Shown here: piece after piece, positions 1 to 8,443 of the stretch
Layout of the letters: every line of letters begins with the position of its first letter
Position numbering within the stretch: position 1 is the first letter of the stretch
Assembly (NCBI GenBank): GCA_964546505.1
Contig: CAZJJZ010000002.1
Location: 1-64,000, forward strand
Direction of reading: 5' to 3'
DNA from: CAZJJZ01 sp964546505
GTDB taxonomy: Bacteria; Patescibacteriota; Gracilibacteria; UBA1369
Length of the DNA: 64,000 nucleotides
Translations under genes and position numbers: made by a program
Notes under the pieces: generated by a model
What the model saw: only the letters and a program-made list of their open reading frames with translations
The model's database searches: none
Told to the model about the DNA's origin: nothing

Positions 1-415
1 TGAGCACTCTCCTTCGTTGGACCCGCAGGCCCTGGTTTGGCCAGGGGAGCAGGTGCAGTTTTCGTCGACGCCGTTTGCGCAGTTGTTGTCCTTGCCGTCA
101 CCGCAGATTTCCGCGGAGCCTTGGACTTCACCCGCACAGGGCCCCCACTGCCCGGAGGCAGAGCAGGTCATGGTACCGGAGACGCATTCTCCGGTGTCTG
201 AGCCGCAGGACTTGGTTTGTCCGGGGGTGCAGGAACAGGATTCGTCGATTCTGGTGTCGCAGTTGTTGTCCTTGCCGTCGCAGATTTCCGCTGAGCCGGT
301 GACTTGTCCAGTGCAGACGCCACTCCATTGACCGGAGGGGCTGCAGGTTTCGGTTCCGGTTGAGCACTCTCCTTCGTTGGACCCGCAGGCCCTGGTTTGG
401 CCAGGGGAGCAGGTG
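1..415. repeat. Direct repeat, 55 bp identical, 360-bp period
   Basis: Bases 1-55 are identical to 361-415, exactly 360 bp apart, which is two 60-codon modules of the cysteine-rich lipoprotein. The bases diverge directly after position 55/415. The intervening module is related but not identical, so the gene has an alternating A-B-A arrangement. Confidence 0.92.
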
Positions 416-642
416 ACGTTCCCTCCACCCGTACCGCCGCTGTTGGCATTGCCGCTGCCGCCGTTCGAGGTTGCCCCCGTTCCGCCGCTGGAGTTACCGC
501 CGGCGTTGTTGCCGCCGATGGTGAAGCTGGCGCCGAACTGGGGGTCCGGGCCGTCGGAGTTGCAGGCGACGTTGAATGTCGCCAGGATTGCCACCATCAT
601 CAAAATGATGAGGTGGAGTGGGTTACTGTCTTTCTGTCTCAT
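1..642 (-). CDS. Cysteine-rich lipoprotein with DNNC metal-binding repeats, partial (3' end off the window)
   Basis: An open frame of exactly 214 codons runs from ATG at 642 to the window edge without a stop. Residues 9-26 are a hydrophobic signal ending in the lipobox-like NVAC, so Cys27 is probably lipidated. A Gly/Asn/Ser/Thr linker (about 43-75) follows. Then come 60-residue modules at 78-137 and 138-197 and the start of a third at 198. Each module has the pattern CxPGQTxxCG...GEC...TC...GxW, then an acidic DGKDNNC...IDE/VDE loop of the type seen in 'putative metal-binding motif' (MopE-like) proteins. An AAGGA Shine-Dalgarno lies just upstream, which genes elsewhere in the window lack. 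GC is about 63% in the first 60 bases, against about 42% in the fusA region. Function is unknown, probably a surface-anchored calcium-binding protein. It may be foreign or wrongly joined. Confidence 0.8.
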   Translation of the reverse strand, partial: MRQKDSNPLHLIILMMVAILATFNVACNSDGPDPQFGASFTIGGNNAGGNSSGGTGATSNGGSGNANSGGTGGGNVTCSPGQTRACGSNEGECSTGTETCSPSGQWSGVCTGQVTGSAEICDGKDNNCDTRIDESCSCTPGQTKSCGSDTGECVSGTMTCSASGQWGPCAGEVQGSAEICGDGKDNNCANGVDENCTCSPGQTRACGSNEGECS

Positions 643-1104
643 GTTGTCCTTGATGGCGCTTGGCGCCTGGTTATGGCGCAGTCAAGGCGCCTTGTTGAGG
701 TTGCTGCTGTTTACCCAGCAGAATCTGTGAGCTGAAGTGCGCTGTCTTTGCCGAATTACTCCGGCAGTCCACGTGAGCCTTCACCGGACTGAAACGGAAT
801 CCTGAGCGGAAANNNNNNNNNNTGAATCTTAAATTTTCTAAGCCTAACCAAGTTGTCGAAGAACGATTGTCTGCAGATTTCTACTATTTCTACACTCTTA
901 CCTGACGAAATTTTAGAAAACTAGCAGAACAATACATGTAATTTATACACAATTTCTTTAGTTTGTAAAGCTAAACTTGCGGATGTGTCAAAAATATTGT
1001 GTGGTGTTTTTTCATAAGAAGAAAATGCCATTATGTATAATTCTTAATTGACTTAAATGTTACAAAAGTTAGAATTCAGTATATTTCTTTTCTTTTGATT
1101 TTTG
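643..1104. other. Intergenic region with a contig join
   Basis: No gene is seen here. Bases 643-812 belong to the GC-rich contig and form the upstream region of the cysteine-rich lipoprotein gene, with GGCGCC palindromes at 662-667 and 686-691. Ten Ns at 813-822 look like a fixed-length scaffold join. From 823 the sequence is AT-rich like the rest of the window and holds the uvrB promoter. Composition changes abruptly at the join. Confidence 0.7.
1048..1075 (+). promoter_or_regulatory. Predicted sigma-70 promoter of uvrB
   Basis: TTGACT (1048-1053), a 16-bp spacer, then TAGAAT (1070-1075). The predicted start near 1082 gives a leader of about 20 nt before uvrB, without a Shine-Dalgarno sequence. 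Confidence 0.6.
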
Positions 1105-3105
1105 ATGAATGAAGTAAAGCTGTCTTTGCCAACATCAAATGAAGCTGATTTTAAATTGGTTTCCAAATATAAACCCGCTGGTGATCAGCCGGAGGCGATT
1201 GATAAGCTGGTTAAGGGCATTGTCAATGGACAAAAGCATCAAACTTTGCTGGGCGTAACTGGTTCTGGCAAGACTTTCACCATGGCCAATGTAGTTGCGG
1301 CTGTTCAGAAACCAACTTTGGTCTTAGCTCACAACAAAACTTTGGCTGCTCAGTTATGCAATGAGTTTAAAGAATTTTTTCCTGAAAATGCGGTCAGCTA
1401 CTTTGTTTCGTATTATGATTATTATCAGCCAGAAGCTTATATTCCCTCAACAGATACCTACATAGAAAAAGATGCTTCAATCAATGAAGAAATCAATAAA
1501 TTTCGGCATGCGGCAACGGTGAACTTATTAACACGCAGGGATGTCTTGATTGTAGCGTCGGTGAGTTGTATTTATGGATTGGGATCGGTTGAGGATTATA
1601 CGGCGTTTGCAATGACGTTGAAAGTTGGGGAAGAGCGCAAACGTGATAAATTGCTGCGACAATTGACTGATATACAGTATACCCGTAGTCAGTATGATTT
1701 TAAGCAGGGTATGTTTCATGTCCTTGGTGATACATTGGAAATTTTTCCTCCGGATAGAGATAATATTTTTAGGATTGAGTTTTTTGGTGATGAGATTGAA
1801 AGGATTACCGAGGCGGATTCCTTTACCGGTGAAGAGTATGGTGAACTTCAGCAAATTACTATCTTCCCGGCCAAGCATGATATTACTTCCAAAGAAAAAA
1901 TTGAGCGGGCGGTGGAAGCTATTAAGGCGGATTTGACAGAACAATATCAGAGTTTGTTGAGACAGGGTAAAATGATTGAAGCTGAAAGGCTGAAAACTAG
2001 GACAGAATATGATTTAGAAATTTTGCAAGAGACGGGGTACTGCCAGGGAATAGAAAATTACACAAAGTATCTAAATTTGAGGGAGCCTGGTCAGCCACCA
2101 GCCACTTTATTTGATTACTTCCCTGATGACTTTTTACTATTTGTGGATGAATCGCATATATCTTTGCCCCAAGTTGGTGGTATGCATAATGGTAATTTTA
2201 GCAGAAAACAAACTTTAGTCGATTTTGGTTTCCGCTTACCTTCCGCGCATGAAAATCGACCTCTGAAATTTGATGAGTTTGAAAAGGCGATTAATCAGGC
2301 AGTCTATGTTTCGGCTACTCCCGCAAAATATGAATTGGAAAAAAGTGGTGATAATATTGCTGAACAGGTGATTCGTCCCACTGGTTTATTGGATCCGGTG
2401 GTGGAGGTGCGGCCGCGTAAAAATCAAGTGGATGATTTATTAAATGAAATTGCTTTGAGGGTGGAACGCAAGGAAAGAGTTTTGGTGACCACATTGACCA
2501 AGCGTTCAGCGGAAGATTTGACGGATTATTTAACTGATGCGGGCATTAAAGTTAAATACTTGCATTCAGATATTGAGACGATTGAAAGAATAGAGATTTT
2601 AAGGGATTTGAGATTGGGGAAATTTGATGTTTTGGTGGGGATTAATTTACTCAGAGAAGGTTTGGATTTGCCAGAAGTTTCAATGGTGGCTATTTTGGAT
2701 GCTGATAAAGAGGGCTTTTTGAGGAGTAAGAGTGCGTTGATTCAAACCATTGGCCGTTGCGCGCGTAATGTGAACGGTTTCGTGGTGATGTATGCGGACA
2801 AAATGACAGATGCGATGCGTGGTGCTTTGGATGAAACAAATCGACGTCGAGAAAAACAAATGGCCTATAATCAAAAACACGGTATTACTCCGGAAACGGT
2901 GATCAGAGCCATTAAGGATATCACCATGGAAGGAGATCACAGGGAAGCGGAGCGCAAAACCGATATTCGCAAAATTCCCAAGAGCGAACTCAAGCGCTAT
3001 ATTCAAGAATTGGAAAATCAAATGGATTTGGCAGCGATGAATTTGGAGTTTGAAAAGGCGGCTGAGTTGCGGGATAGAATTGAAGAGTTGAAGGAGATGA
3101 AGTGA
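1105..3105 (+). CDS. uvrB: Excinuclease ABC subunit B (UvrB)
   Basis: Damage-verification helicase of nucleotide excision repair, working with UvrA and UvrC. The 666-residue product has the usual family length. Walker A is GVTGSGKTFTM near residue 51. The beta-hairpin region FVSYYDYYQPEAYIPSTDTY follows, then the helicase box VDESH, motif VI QTIGRCARN, and a C-terminal UVR motif (FEKAAELRDRIEELK) that binds UvrC. The ATG at 1105 is preferred; an in-frame TTG at 1102 directly precedes it. The gene stands alone with its own promoter and ends in TGA, which shows that TGA is a stop in this genome. It is convergent with the DUF2207 gene. Confidence 0.97.
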   Translation: MNEVKLSLPTSNEADFKLVSKYKPAGDQPEAIDKLVKGIVNGQKHQTLLGVTGSGKTFTMANVVAAVQKPTLVLAHNKTLAAQLCNEFKEFFPENAVSYFVSYYDYYQPEAYIPSTDTYIEKDASINEEINKFRHAATVNLLTRRDVLIVASVSCIYGLGSVEDYTAFAMTLKVGEERKRDKLLRQLTDIQYTRSQYDFKQGMFHVLGDTLEIFPPDRDNIFRIEFFGDEIERITEADSFTGEEYGELQQITIFPAKHDITSKEKIERAVEAIKADLTEQYQSLLRQGKMIEAERLKTRTEYDLEILQETGYCQGIENYTKYLNLREPGQPPATLFDYFPDDFLLFVDESHISLPQVGGMHNGNFSRKQTLVDFGFRLPSAHENRPLKFDEFEKAINQAVYVSATPAKYELEKSGDNIAEQVIRPTGLLDPVVEVRPRKNQVDDLLNEIALRVERKERVLVTTLTKRSAEDLTDYLTDAGIKVKYLHSDIETIERIEILRDLRLGKFDVLVGINLLREGLDLPEVSMVAILDADKEGFLRSKSALIQTIGRCARNVNGFVVMYADKMTDAMRGALDETNRRREKQMAYNQKHGITPETVIRAIKDITMEGDHREAERKTDIRKIPKSELKRYIQELENQMDLAAMNLEFEKAAELRDRIEELKEMK

Positions 3106-3236
3106 TGGGGTGGCGTGCAAAGTTGTTGATAGCAGAAAAAGTGTCCTGATGTACTCAAGTACACTACGGTAGTTATCACGTGTTCCACTTACTTCAGAAA
3201 TTGTTTCAAATGGTGGGGGAACTTGTGCTTTTCTGT

Positions 3237-5048
3237 TTACCATCTACCTCCACCTCCGCCGCCAAAGCCGCCGCCTGAAAAGCCGCCGCCGCCGCCAAAG
3301 CCCCCGCTAAAGCCACTTCTGCCGCTGGATGCGCTGGTACGTGGAGCGGCGGTGGAGACTGTTGTCCAAGTGTTGGTAAAGCTATTTAGAGCATGAGCGA
3401 AGCTGTAATTTAAGTTGTGAATATTAGTGTGACTTGTTTGATACCACTCGGGCATTTCTTTAAAGACCTCGGAGCAGACTTTTACCCATCTATCAGCCAT
3501 TCCTAAGGCGATGGCATAGGGGAGAATTTTTTCAAAGAGATGTTCTTTTTCGTACATTTTTAGACGATCGGCTTCTGCTGTACGAATAAACTCGGCTAAG
3601 CCGCGAATCCGTTGCAGAGCGTCAACTCCTTTTTGGGTTTTTTGTGTCATCCAACCACTGAACACCATAATAATTATCGCACTCAAAATATAGCCTACTG
3701 ATAATGGTAGGTATATTCCGTAAACTGCAGGTATGAAGATTAATGGTATGAAAATCATGCCTACTCCAAAAGAAAAATACTGATTTTTGATTCCCAAAAA
3801 GCTATGAGCGAAATACTTTTGATCGATTAAACGTTTTTGAATTTCAATTTTGATTCCCTGTATGGCTTTGTAAAATCGGTATTTCAAATCATTTAATTTT
3901 ACTTTCTCTTGATCGCCGAAAATATTCTCGTAGATTTCTTTTTCAAACTCATTCAATTGATCATTGGGAAAAAGCAATTGATGCTGAGCCTGAGGAGTGG
4001 TTTTTTCTAGAGTGTAATATTCTTGCTCGAACAAACCTTTTTTGCTTTCTTGGTGAATTTTTAAATAACCCCGTGTAGCTAAATGGATAATGGTGGCGGT
4101 AAGGTCTCGATCGTCGATGGAGTCATCTATTAATGTTCCTACTTCTGCTGGTGTTAGATTGTCTGGTGCGCTGTACTCAGGCATGATGGTGGTTCTGGAT
4201 GGAGTGGGATCTTTGCCTTCTTGCAACCATTTGTAATATAAGATGGCGAAAGTAATTATTGGTAGAATCAAAATACTGCCAACTAAAATGAGATTGTCCA
4301 CAATTAACCAGAGCCAATTCAACCAGAAGGGGGGTGCCTGTACCAGGTTTTTGGGAAAGGCGAAAATAATGGTCAAGCCTTGACCGGGTTTAATGGTTTC
4401 GCTAGACGTAAACTTGACCTTTTGATTATCTATTATTGCGGTTGTGCATTTGGTTTCTGTGGAACCATAAGAGCCAGTATAACAGGCTAGCTGAAAGTTA
4501 TTTTTATCGCTTTCTGCTGGTAATGCTATGGTTGCTGTGCTAGGTCCTATGGGTGCATCCCATTGATTACCTGTGACATTCCAATAAAATTCATCATAAT
4601 TTTCAAAGTAATTGATGCCGCGGTCAAGCTGGTATGTGATGAGGTAAGTTTGGGGCTGGCTCAACCAGATTTCGCGGTTACCAATGCGGATGTTGAAAAC
4701 CGCACCTTCTTGGTAGGTGGCATATTCCAAAGGTTGTAAGGCAGCATCAGTCACACTTTTGATTGTCAGACGGATATTGAGGTTGAGATTATTGGCGTCT
4801 CGATAAATTGTGGGGATGCTTCGAATAATTCCTCTGCCAGTGTCTTGGGGGGTGAAATTGGCGGTAATTTTCTCTGTTACTAGAATAGTGCTGTCGCTAT
4901 TGATTTGAATGTTACTGTCAAAACTGGAAAGGTGATAGAGATTTTGATATCCTGTTAAATCGCTAAAATCAGCCTGGCTGATCAGTGGGAAAGCTAATGC
5001 AGTCAAGCCGGTGATAGCAAATAGGATAGAGGAAAAAAGTTTTTGCAT
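3237..5048 (-). CDS. DUF2207-family membrane protein with glycine-rich tail
   Basis: A 603-residue secreted/membrane protein. It has an N-terminal signal peptide ending near SQADF, a beta-rich extracytoplasmic domain (about 30-230) typical of DUF2207, a membrane segment near 245-270, and a cytoplasmic part with a second membrane hairpin near 425-470. It ends in a Gly/Phe/Ser-rich low-complexity tail of about 30 residues. DUF2207 proteins are commonly encoded beside LemA, as here, and the pair is thought to act at the cell envelope, but no biochemical role is established. It lies downstream of lemA behind a strong hairpin, so its expression may be attenuated. Confidence 0.85.
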   Translation of the reverse strand: MQKLFSSILFAITGLTALAFPLISQADFSDLTGYQNLYHLSSFDSNIQINSDSTILVTEKITANFTPQDTGRGIIRSIPTIYRDANNLNLNIRLTIKSVTDAALQPLEYATYQEGAVFNIRIGNREIWLSQPQTYLITYQLDRGINYFENYDEFYWNVTGNQWDAPIGPSTATIALPAESDKNNFQLACYTGSYGSTETKCTTAIIDNQKVKFTSSETIKPGQGLTIIFAFPKNLVQAPPFWLNWLWLIVDNLILVGSILILPIITFAILYYKWLQEGKDPTPSRTTIMPEYSAPDNLTPAEVGTLIDDSIDDRDLTATIIHLATRGYLKIHQESKKGLFEQEYYTLEKTTPQAQHQLLFPNDQLNEFEKEIYENIFGDQEKVKLNDLKYRFYKAIQGIKIEIQKRLIDQKYFAHSFLGIKNQYFSFGVGMIFIPLIFIPAVYGIYLPLSVGYILSAIIIMVFSGWMTQKTQKGVDALQRIRGLAEFIRTAEADRLKMYEKEHLFEKILPYAIALGMADRWVKVCSEVFKEMPEWYQTSHTNIHNLNYSFAHALNSFTNTWTTVSTAAPRTSASSGRSGFSGGFGGGGGFSGGGFGGGGGGRW

Positions 5049-5068
5049 AATGGATTTTGATTTCAGAA

Positions 5069-5089
5069 AAGCCCGCCGAAGGCGGGCTT
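5069..5089 (-). terminator. Intrinsic terminator or attenuator between lemA and the DUF2207 gene
   Basis: A perfect 7-bp GC stem (GCCCGCC / GGCGGGC, 5071-5077 and 5081-5087) with a 3-nt loop is followed on the minus strand by TTTT. It sits in the 54-bp spacer between lemA and the DUF2207 gene, so it would cut the amount of downstream transcript. Confidence 0.7.
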
Positions 5090-5102
5090 GCTGATCTGTA
5101 AA

Positions 5103-5669
5103 TTACTTTTGATCGTCGTTGAAGGATACTTTGACATTATTGCGTTCCTCGGCATTATCGATTTCAAAGAATGGTCGACGGATGAATTTAAAAAGTCCGG
5201 CAATAATATTGTTGGGGAAAACTTCCAATTTGGTATTGAAATCTCGGACTGTAGCATTGTAATAACGACGAGATAGCTGTAATTTTTCTTCAACTTCTCT
5301 TAAGGTGGCTTGCAGATCCATGAAGTTTTGATTGGCTTTTAATTCAGGATAATTTTCAGCAACTGCAAATAAAGTTTTTAAAGTGCTGGTTAATTGGTTT
5401 TCAGCAGCGAGTTTGCTTTCCGGAGTGTTGGCTTTTAAAGCTGCGGAACGAGCCTCGGCAATGGCTTCAAAGGTTTTGTTCTCATGTTTGGCATAACCCT
5501 TCACTGTTTCTACCAGGTTGGGGATTAAGTCATACCTTCTTTTTAATTGGGTATCAATATCCGCCCAAGCTTCATCAACTTTGTTTTTCAGTTGAATCAA
5601 CGCATTGTAAACGCCCACGATGGCAATTGCTAAGACGGCTGCGATGCCAAGTAATATCCAAAGTTCCAT
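5103..5669 (-). CDS. lemA: LemA family protein
   Basis: A 188-residue protein with one N-terminal membrane helix (about 3-23) followed by a long helical domain. The family hallmarks are present: the YNxLxxxKxxVxEAWxxIDxQLKRRxDLIPNLVxTVKGY block at about 21-62 and the RRYYNATVRDFN block near 137-149. LemA proteins are membrane-anchored helical bundles of uncertain function, often paired with DUF2207/TPM-type proteins. That partner follows directly downstream. An 18-residue tail after the FEIDNAEE segment is not typical of the family. Confidence 0.93.
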   Translation of the reverse strand: MELWILLGIAAVLAIAIVGVYNALIQLKNKVDEAWADIDTQLKRRYDLIPNLVETVKGYAKHENKTFEAIAEARSAALKANTPESKLAAENQLTSTLKTLFAVAENYPELKANQNFMDLQATLREVEEKLQLSRRYYNATVRDFNTKLEVFPNNIIAGLFKFIRRPFFEIDNAEERNNVKVSFNDDQK

Positions 5670-5746
5670 AAAAAATTTGGTTGTTAGATTGCTATGGCCA
5701 GATATTAGGCTATTCGTGGGAAATTTGCAATTGGAAGGGGGCGGAT

Positions 5747-8422
5747 TTAGAGGTATTTTTCCAAATCATTAGCGGAACATTCTTTGACGGTGATACCAGC
5801 TGGTAAAGAAGCTAAAAAGTGTAGGCCATAGGACTTTTGAATCAATCTCGAATCCATGATTACAACTGTACCGGTGTCGGTAGCTGAGCGGATCAAACGG
5901 CCAAATCCTTGTTTGAAACGTAATATAGCCTTTGGTAAAGCATATTCATCAAAAGGGTTTTGGTATTTACTGCCTCTTGCTTGGGCAATGGGATCTTCAG
6001 GTGGATCAAAAGGTAATTTTTGAATAATTAGCAAATTGAGGGCATCACCCAAAATATCCACCCCTTCCCAAAAGCTATTGGTTCCCATGATGGCTGATTT
6101 GTCTGGCTCATCTTTGAAATGCGAAATAATTTTACCTCGTCCACCGCTGAGGCTTTGTCCCAATAAACTGATGCCTTGAGTTTTGAGTTCTGGGGCCAGT
6201 TTGTGGAATACCTTACTAAGGTCTTTTTTGGCGGTGAATAACACCAGGGAACGACCACCGTTTTTGAGTATTAGTTTGCCAAGTATGGGCCAGCTTTTTT
6301 CCAGATAATCATTACTGGCCTTGGAAGCGTCCGGCAAGTCAGTGGGAATTAAGATTTTAACTTGGTCTGGGTAAGAAAAATGTGAGGGCAAAATCACTTC
6401 TTCAAATTCTTCACCTAGTCCTAGTTCGCTGCGAAAAAAACGGAAATTTTGGTCGGTGGTTAGGGTGGCGGATGTTAAAATTACTGAGTCTTTATGTGCC
6501 AATAAGTCATTATGGATGAATTCACGAATATTCAGTGGCGCACTTTGTAAATGGTAGTTTTCGTCATGACTTTTGTGAACCCAGATAATTTGTTCTTCAC
6601 TAATTTTGGTAATCTGCTGTAAGGAATGATTGTTGCGCGTTAAACTATTTAAGAGAGGTAGTAATTTGTTTTGTGACTGTGGTAAGGCATAATGCAACTT
6701 TTGTAAGTTGCCTTGTAATTGCAAAAGAATTTGTGTTGCAATTTGCAGGTTTTCCGCCAAGGCATTCCAATGTTCAGGAGTCATTTGCTTTTTTAACACC
6801 ACCAATTGCAGACTAGCAGGGTTGTACTGCAGGTATTCAGCCACGATATTGTGAATCACATCAAAAGTGTCAGAGATGGCTCTTCCAGCCGAATTAGCTT
6901 GCGTGACCAAAATTTCCATCAACTCCTGGGTTTCGGCGGTTTTTTCTTGAAAATTAAAGAGATTCAGATCAGCATTCTCTTGGCTACGTAGAAAGTGTAA
7001 TAAGAGATCCACCGGACGGTGTAGAATCGAAGCCGTCAGGTTGACAGTCAGCGCGTCGGTGGTGATTTTATCCAAATGATGTGCTTCATCTACTACCAGA
7101 AATTTAGCGCTAGGCAGTATACCAAAATCGCTTAAACTGTCCTGTAGCAGCAAAGCATGGTTGATCACTATGATATGTGCTTCATTAGCTTTTTGACGGG
7201 CGATTTTTAAATAATCAACTGAACTATTTTCGCCATCATCATTATTTTCCTCGCAATTGATTTCGTCTAAGACAGATAGTTCTTTGTTTTGGAGGTTAAG
7301 CTCGTCCAAGTCGCCTGATTGGGTTTCTTTGAGCCAGCAGAAAATTTTGACGATAGCGCCAATTTCATGCTCTTCCAGATGGGGTTTGTTTTTGAATTGT
7401 TCAAATTTAAGAGGTGAAAAGTATTTTTTACGACCTTTCAGGACCGCCATTTTGATGCGAGGAAAAAGCTTCTGAGCGAGAGGAAAGTCTTTGTGAATAA
7501 TCTGATCCTGCAAATTATTCGTATGAGTAGAGATGATAATTTTTTCACCTGTTTGATTAGCATGCCAGCAGGCGCTAATCAAATAAGCCAGAGTTTTACC
7601 AGTACCGGTACCCGCCTCTATCAGAAGGTGATATTTCTTTTGGAAAGCATCAATGATTTTCTGGGCCATTTTTTTCTGTTTGTGGCGTTTTTCGTAGTTT
7701 TCCACCAAGTTGGCGAGCGGACCATTGGTTTCAAAAAATTCTGTCAACTCGGGAGGCAGAGGTGTGTCTATGTGTGATTTATCGGCGCTATTCTCCATTG
7801 CAGGGATTTCCGTCCTTTTGTTTTCCAAATCGCTCTTTTCTGCTGTAGTTAAATTCAGAAAGATATCTTTGAGAGTCCATTTATGACGGCTTACTAATTG
7901 CTGAATTTGGACTATTACCTCGGTTGGCAAAGCCTCAATTTTTTGAATCAGTAAATTGAACAAATGAAAACAGGCTTGGGCGTCGGAAAGCGCGCGATGT
8001 TTTTGTTCGTGATGTAGTTTGAAAATGCGGGAAATTGTATCCAGGCTATATGAAGGCAGATTAGGCAGCAAAATACCTGCCAATTGATAAGTATCATATT
8101 CTGGGTTCAAGATTGGTAGTCCCTTAGCTTTCAGAAAAGTTAAATCAAAATCAATGTTGTGGCCAATAATAGGATAATTACCAATAAAGGCCATGAGACT
8201 GTTTTTGATGTCGCTGAATTTGGGAGCGCTTTGTACATCTTCAGCTGTTATCCCAGTTATGTGGCTAACCATTGGTGGTATTTCCACTTCAGGATTTACC
8301 AGAGTGTTAAAGGTTTCCAGTATTTGTTGTCCTTCGAATTTGACTGCTGCAATTTCAATGACTTGATCATTATTAGGGTCGAATCCGGTGGTTTCCAGGT
8401 CTAAGGCAATGTAAATAGGCAT
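5747..8422 (-). CDS. dinG: DnaQ-type 3'-5' exonuclease fused to a DinG-type helicase
   Basis: An 891-residue fusion as found in Gram-positive DinG proteins. The N-terminal DEDDh exonuclease (about 1-165) shows ALDLETTG, GHNIDFD and HRALSDAQA with all catalytic acidic residues and the His. The XPD-like superfamily 2 helicase follows: Walker A EAGTGTGKT near 270, box II VVDEAHHL, SATL, and a C-terminal motif VI (GFGRLIRS). Only two scattered cysteines lie where E. coli DinG has its iron-sulfur cluster, so a cluster is unlikely. The role is probably in DNA repair or replication-conflict resolution. The SLH gene ends 21 bp upstream on the same strand. Confidence 0.92.
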   Translation of the reverse strand: MPIYIALDLETTGFDPNNDQVIEIAAVKFEGQQILETFNTLVNPEVEIPPMVSHITGITAEDVQSAPKFSDIKNSLMAFIGNYPIIGHNIDFDLTFLKAKGLPILNPEYDTYQLAGILLPNLPSYSLDTISRIFKLHHEQKHRALSDAQACFHLFNLLIQKIEALPTEVIVQIQQLVSRHKWTLKDIFLNLTTAEKSDLENKRTEIPAMENSADKSHIDTPLPPELTEFFETNGPLANLVENYEKRHKQKKMAQKIIDAFQKKYHLLIEAGTGTGKTLAYLISACWHANQTGEKIIISTHTNNLQDQIIHKDFPLAQKLFPRIKMAVLKGRKKYFSPLKFEQFKNKPHLEEHEIGAIVKIFCWLKETQSGDLDELNLQNKELSVLDEINCEENNDDGENSSVDYLKIARQKANEAHIIVINHALLLQDSLSDFGILPSAKFLVVDEAHHLDKITTDALTVNLTASILHRPVDLLLHFLRSQENADLNLFNFQEKTAETQELMEILVTQANSAGRAISDTFDVIHNIVAEYLQYNPASLQLVVLKKQMTPEHWNALAENLQIATQILLQLQGNLQKLHYALPQSQNKLLPLLNSLTRNNHSLQQITKISEEQIIWVHKSHDENYHLQSAPLNIREFIHNDLLAHKDSVILTSATLTTDQNFRFFRSELGLGEEFEEVILPSHFSYPDQVKILIPTDLPDASKASNDYLEKSWPILGKLILKNGGRSLVLFTAKKDLSKVFHKLAPELKTQGISLLGQSLSGGRGKIISHFKDEPDKSAIMGTNSFWEGVDILGDALNLLIIQKLPFDPPEDPIAQARGSKYQNPFDEYALPKAILRFKQGFGRLIRSATDTGTVVIMDSRLIQKSYGLHFLASLPAGITVKECSANDLEKYL

Positions 8423-8443
8423 TCGCGAAACAGGCGTTTAAGG

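Noticed and set aside
1..730. Plus-strand open frames in the GC-rich contig end
   Set aside because: The minus-strand frame explains the region: lipoprotein signal, Shine-Dalgarno, periodic Cys modules and no stop.
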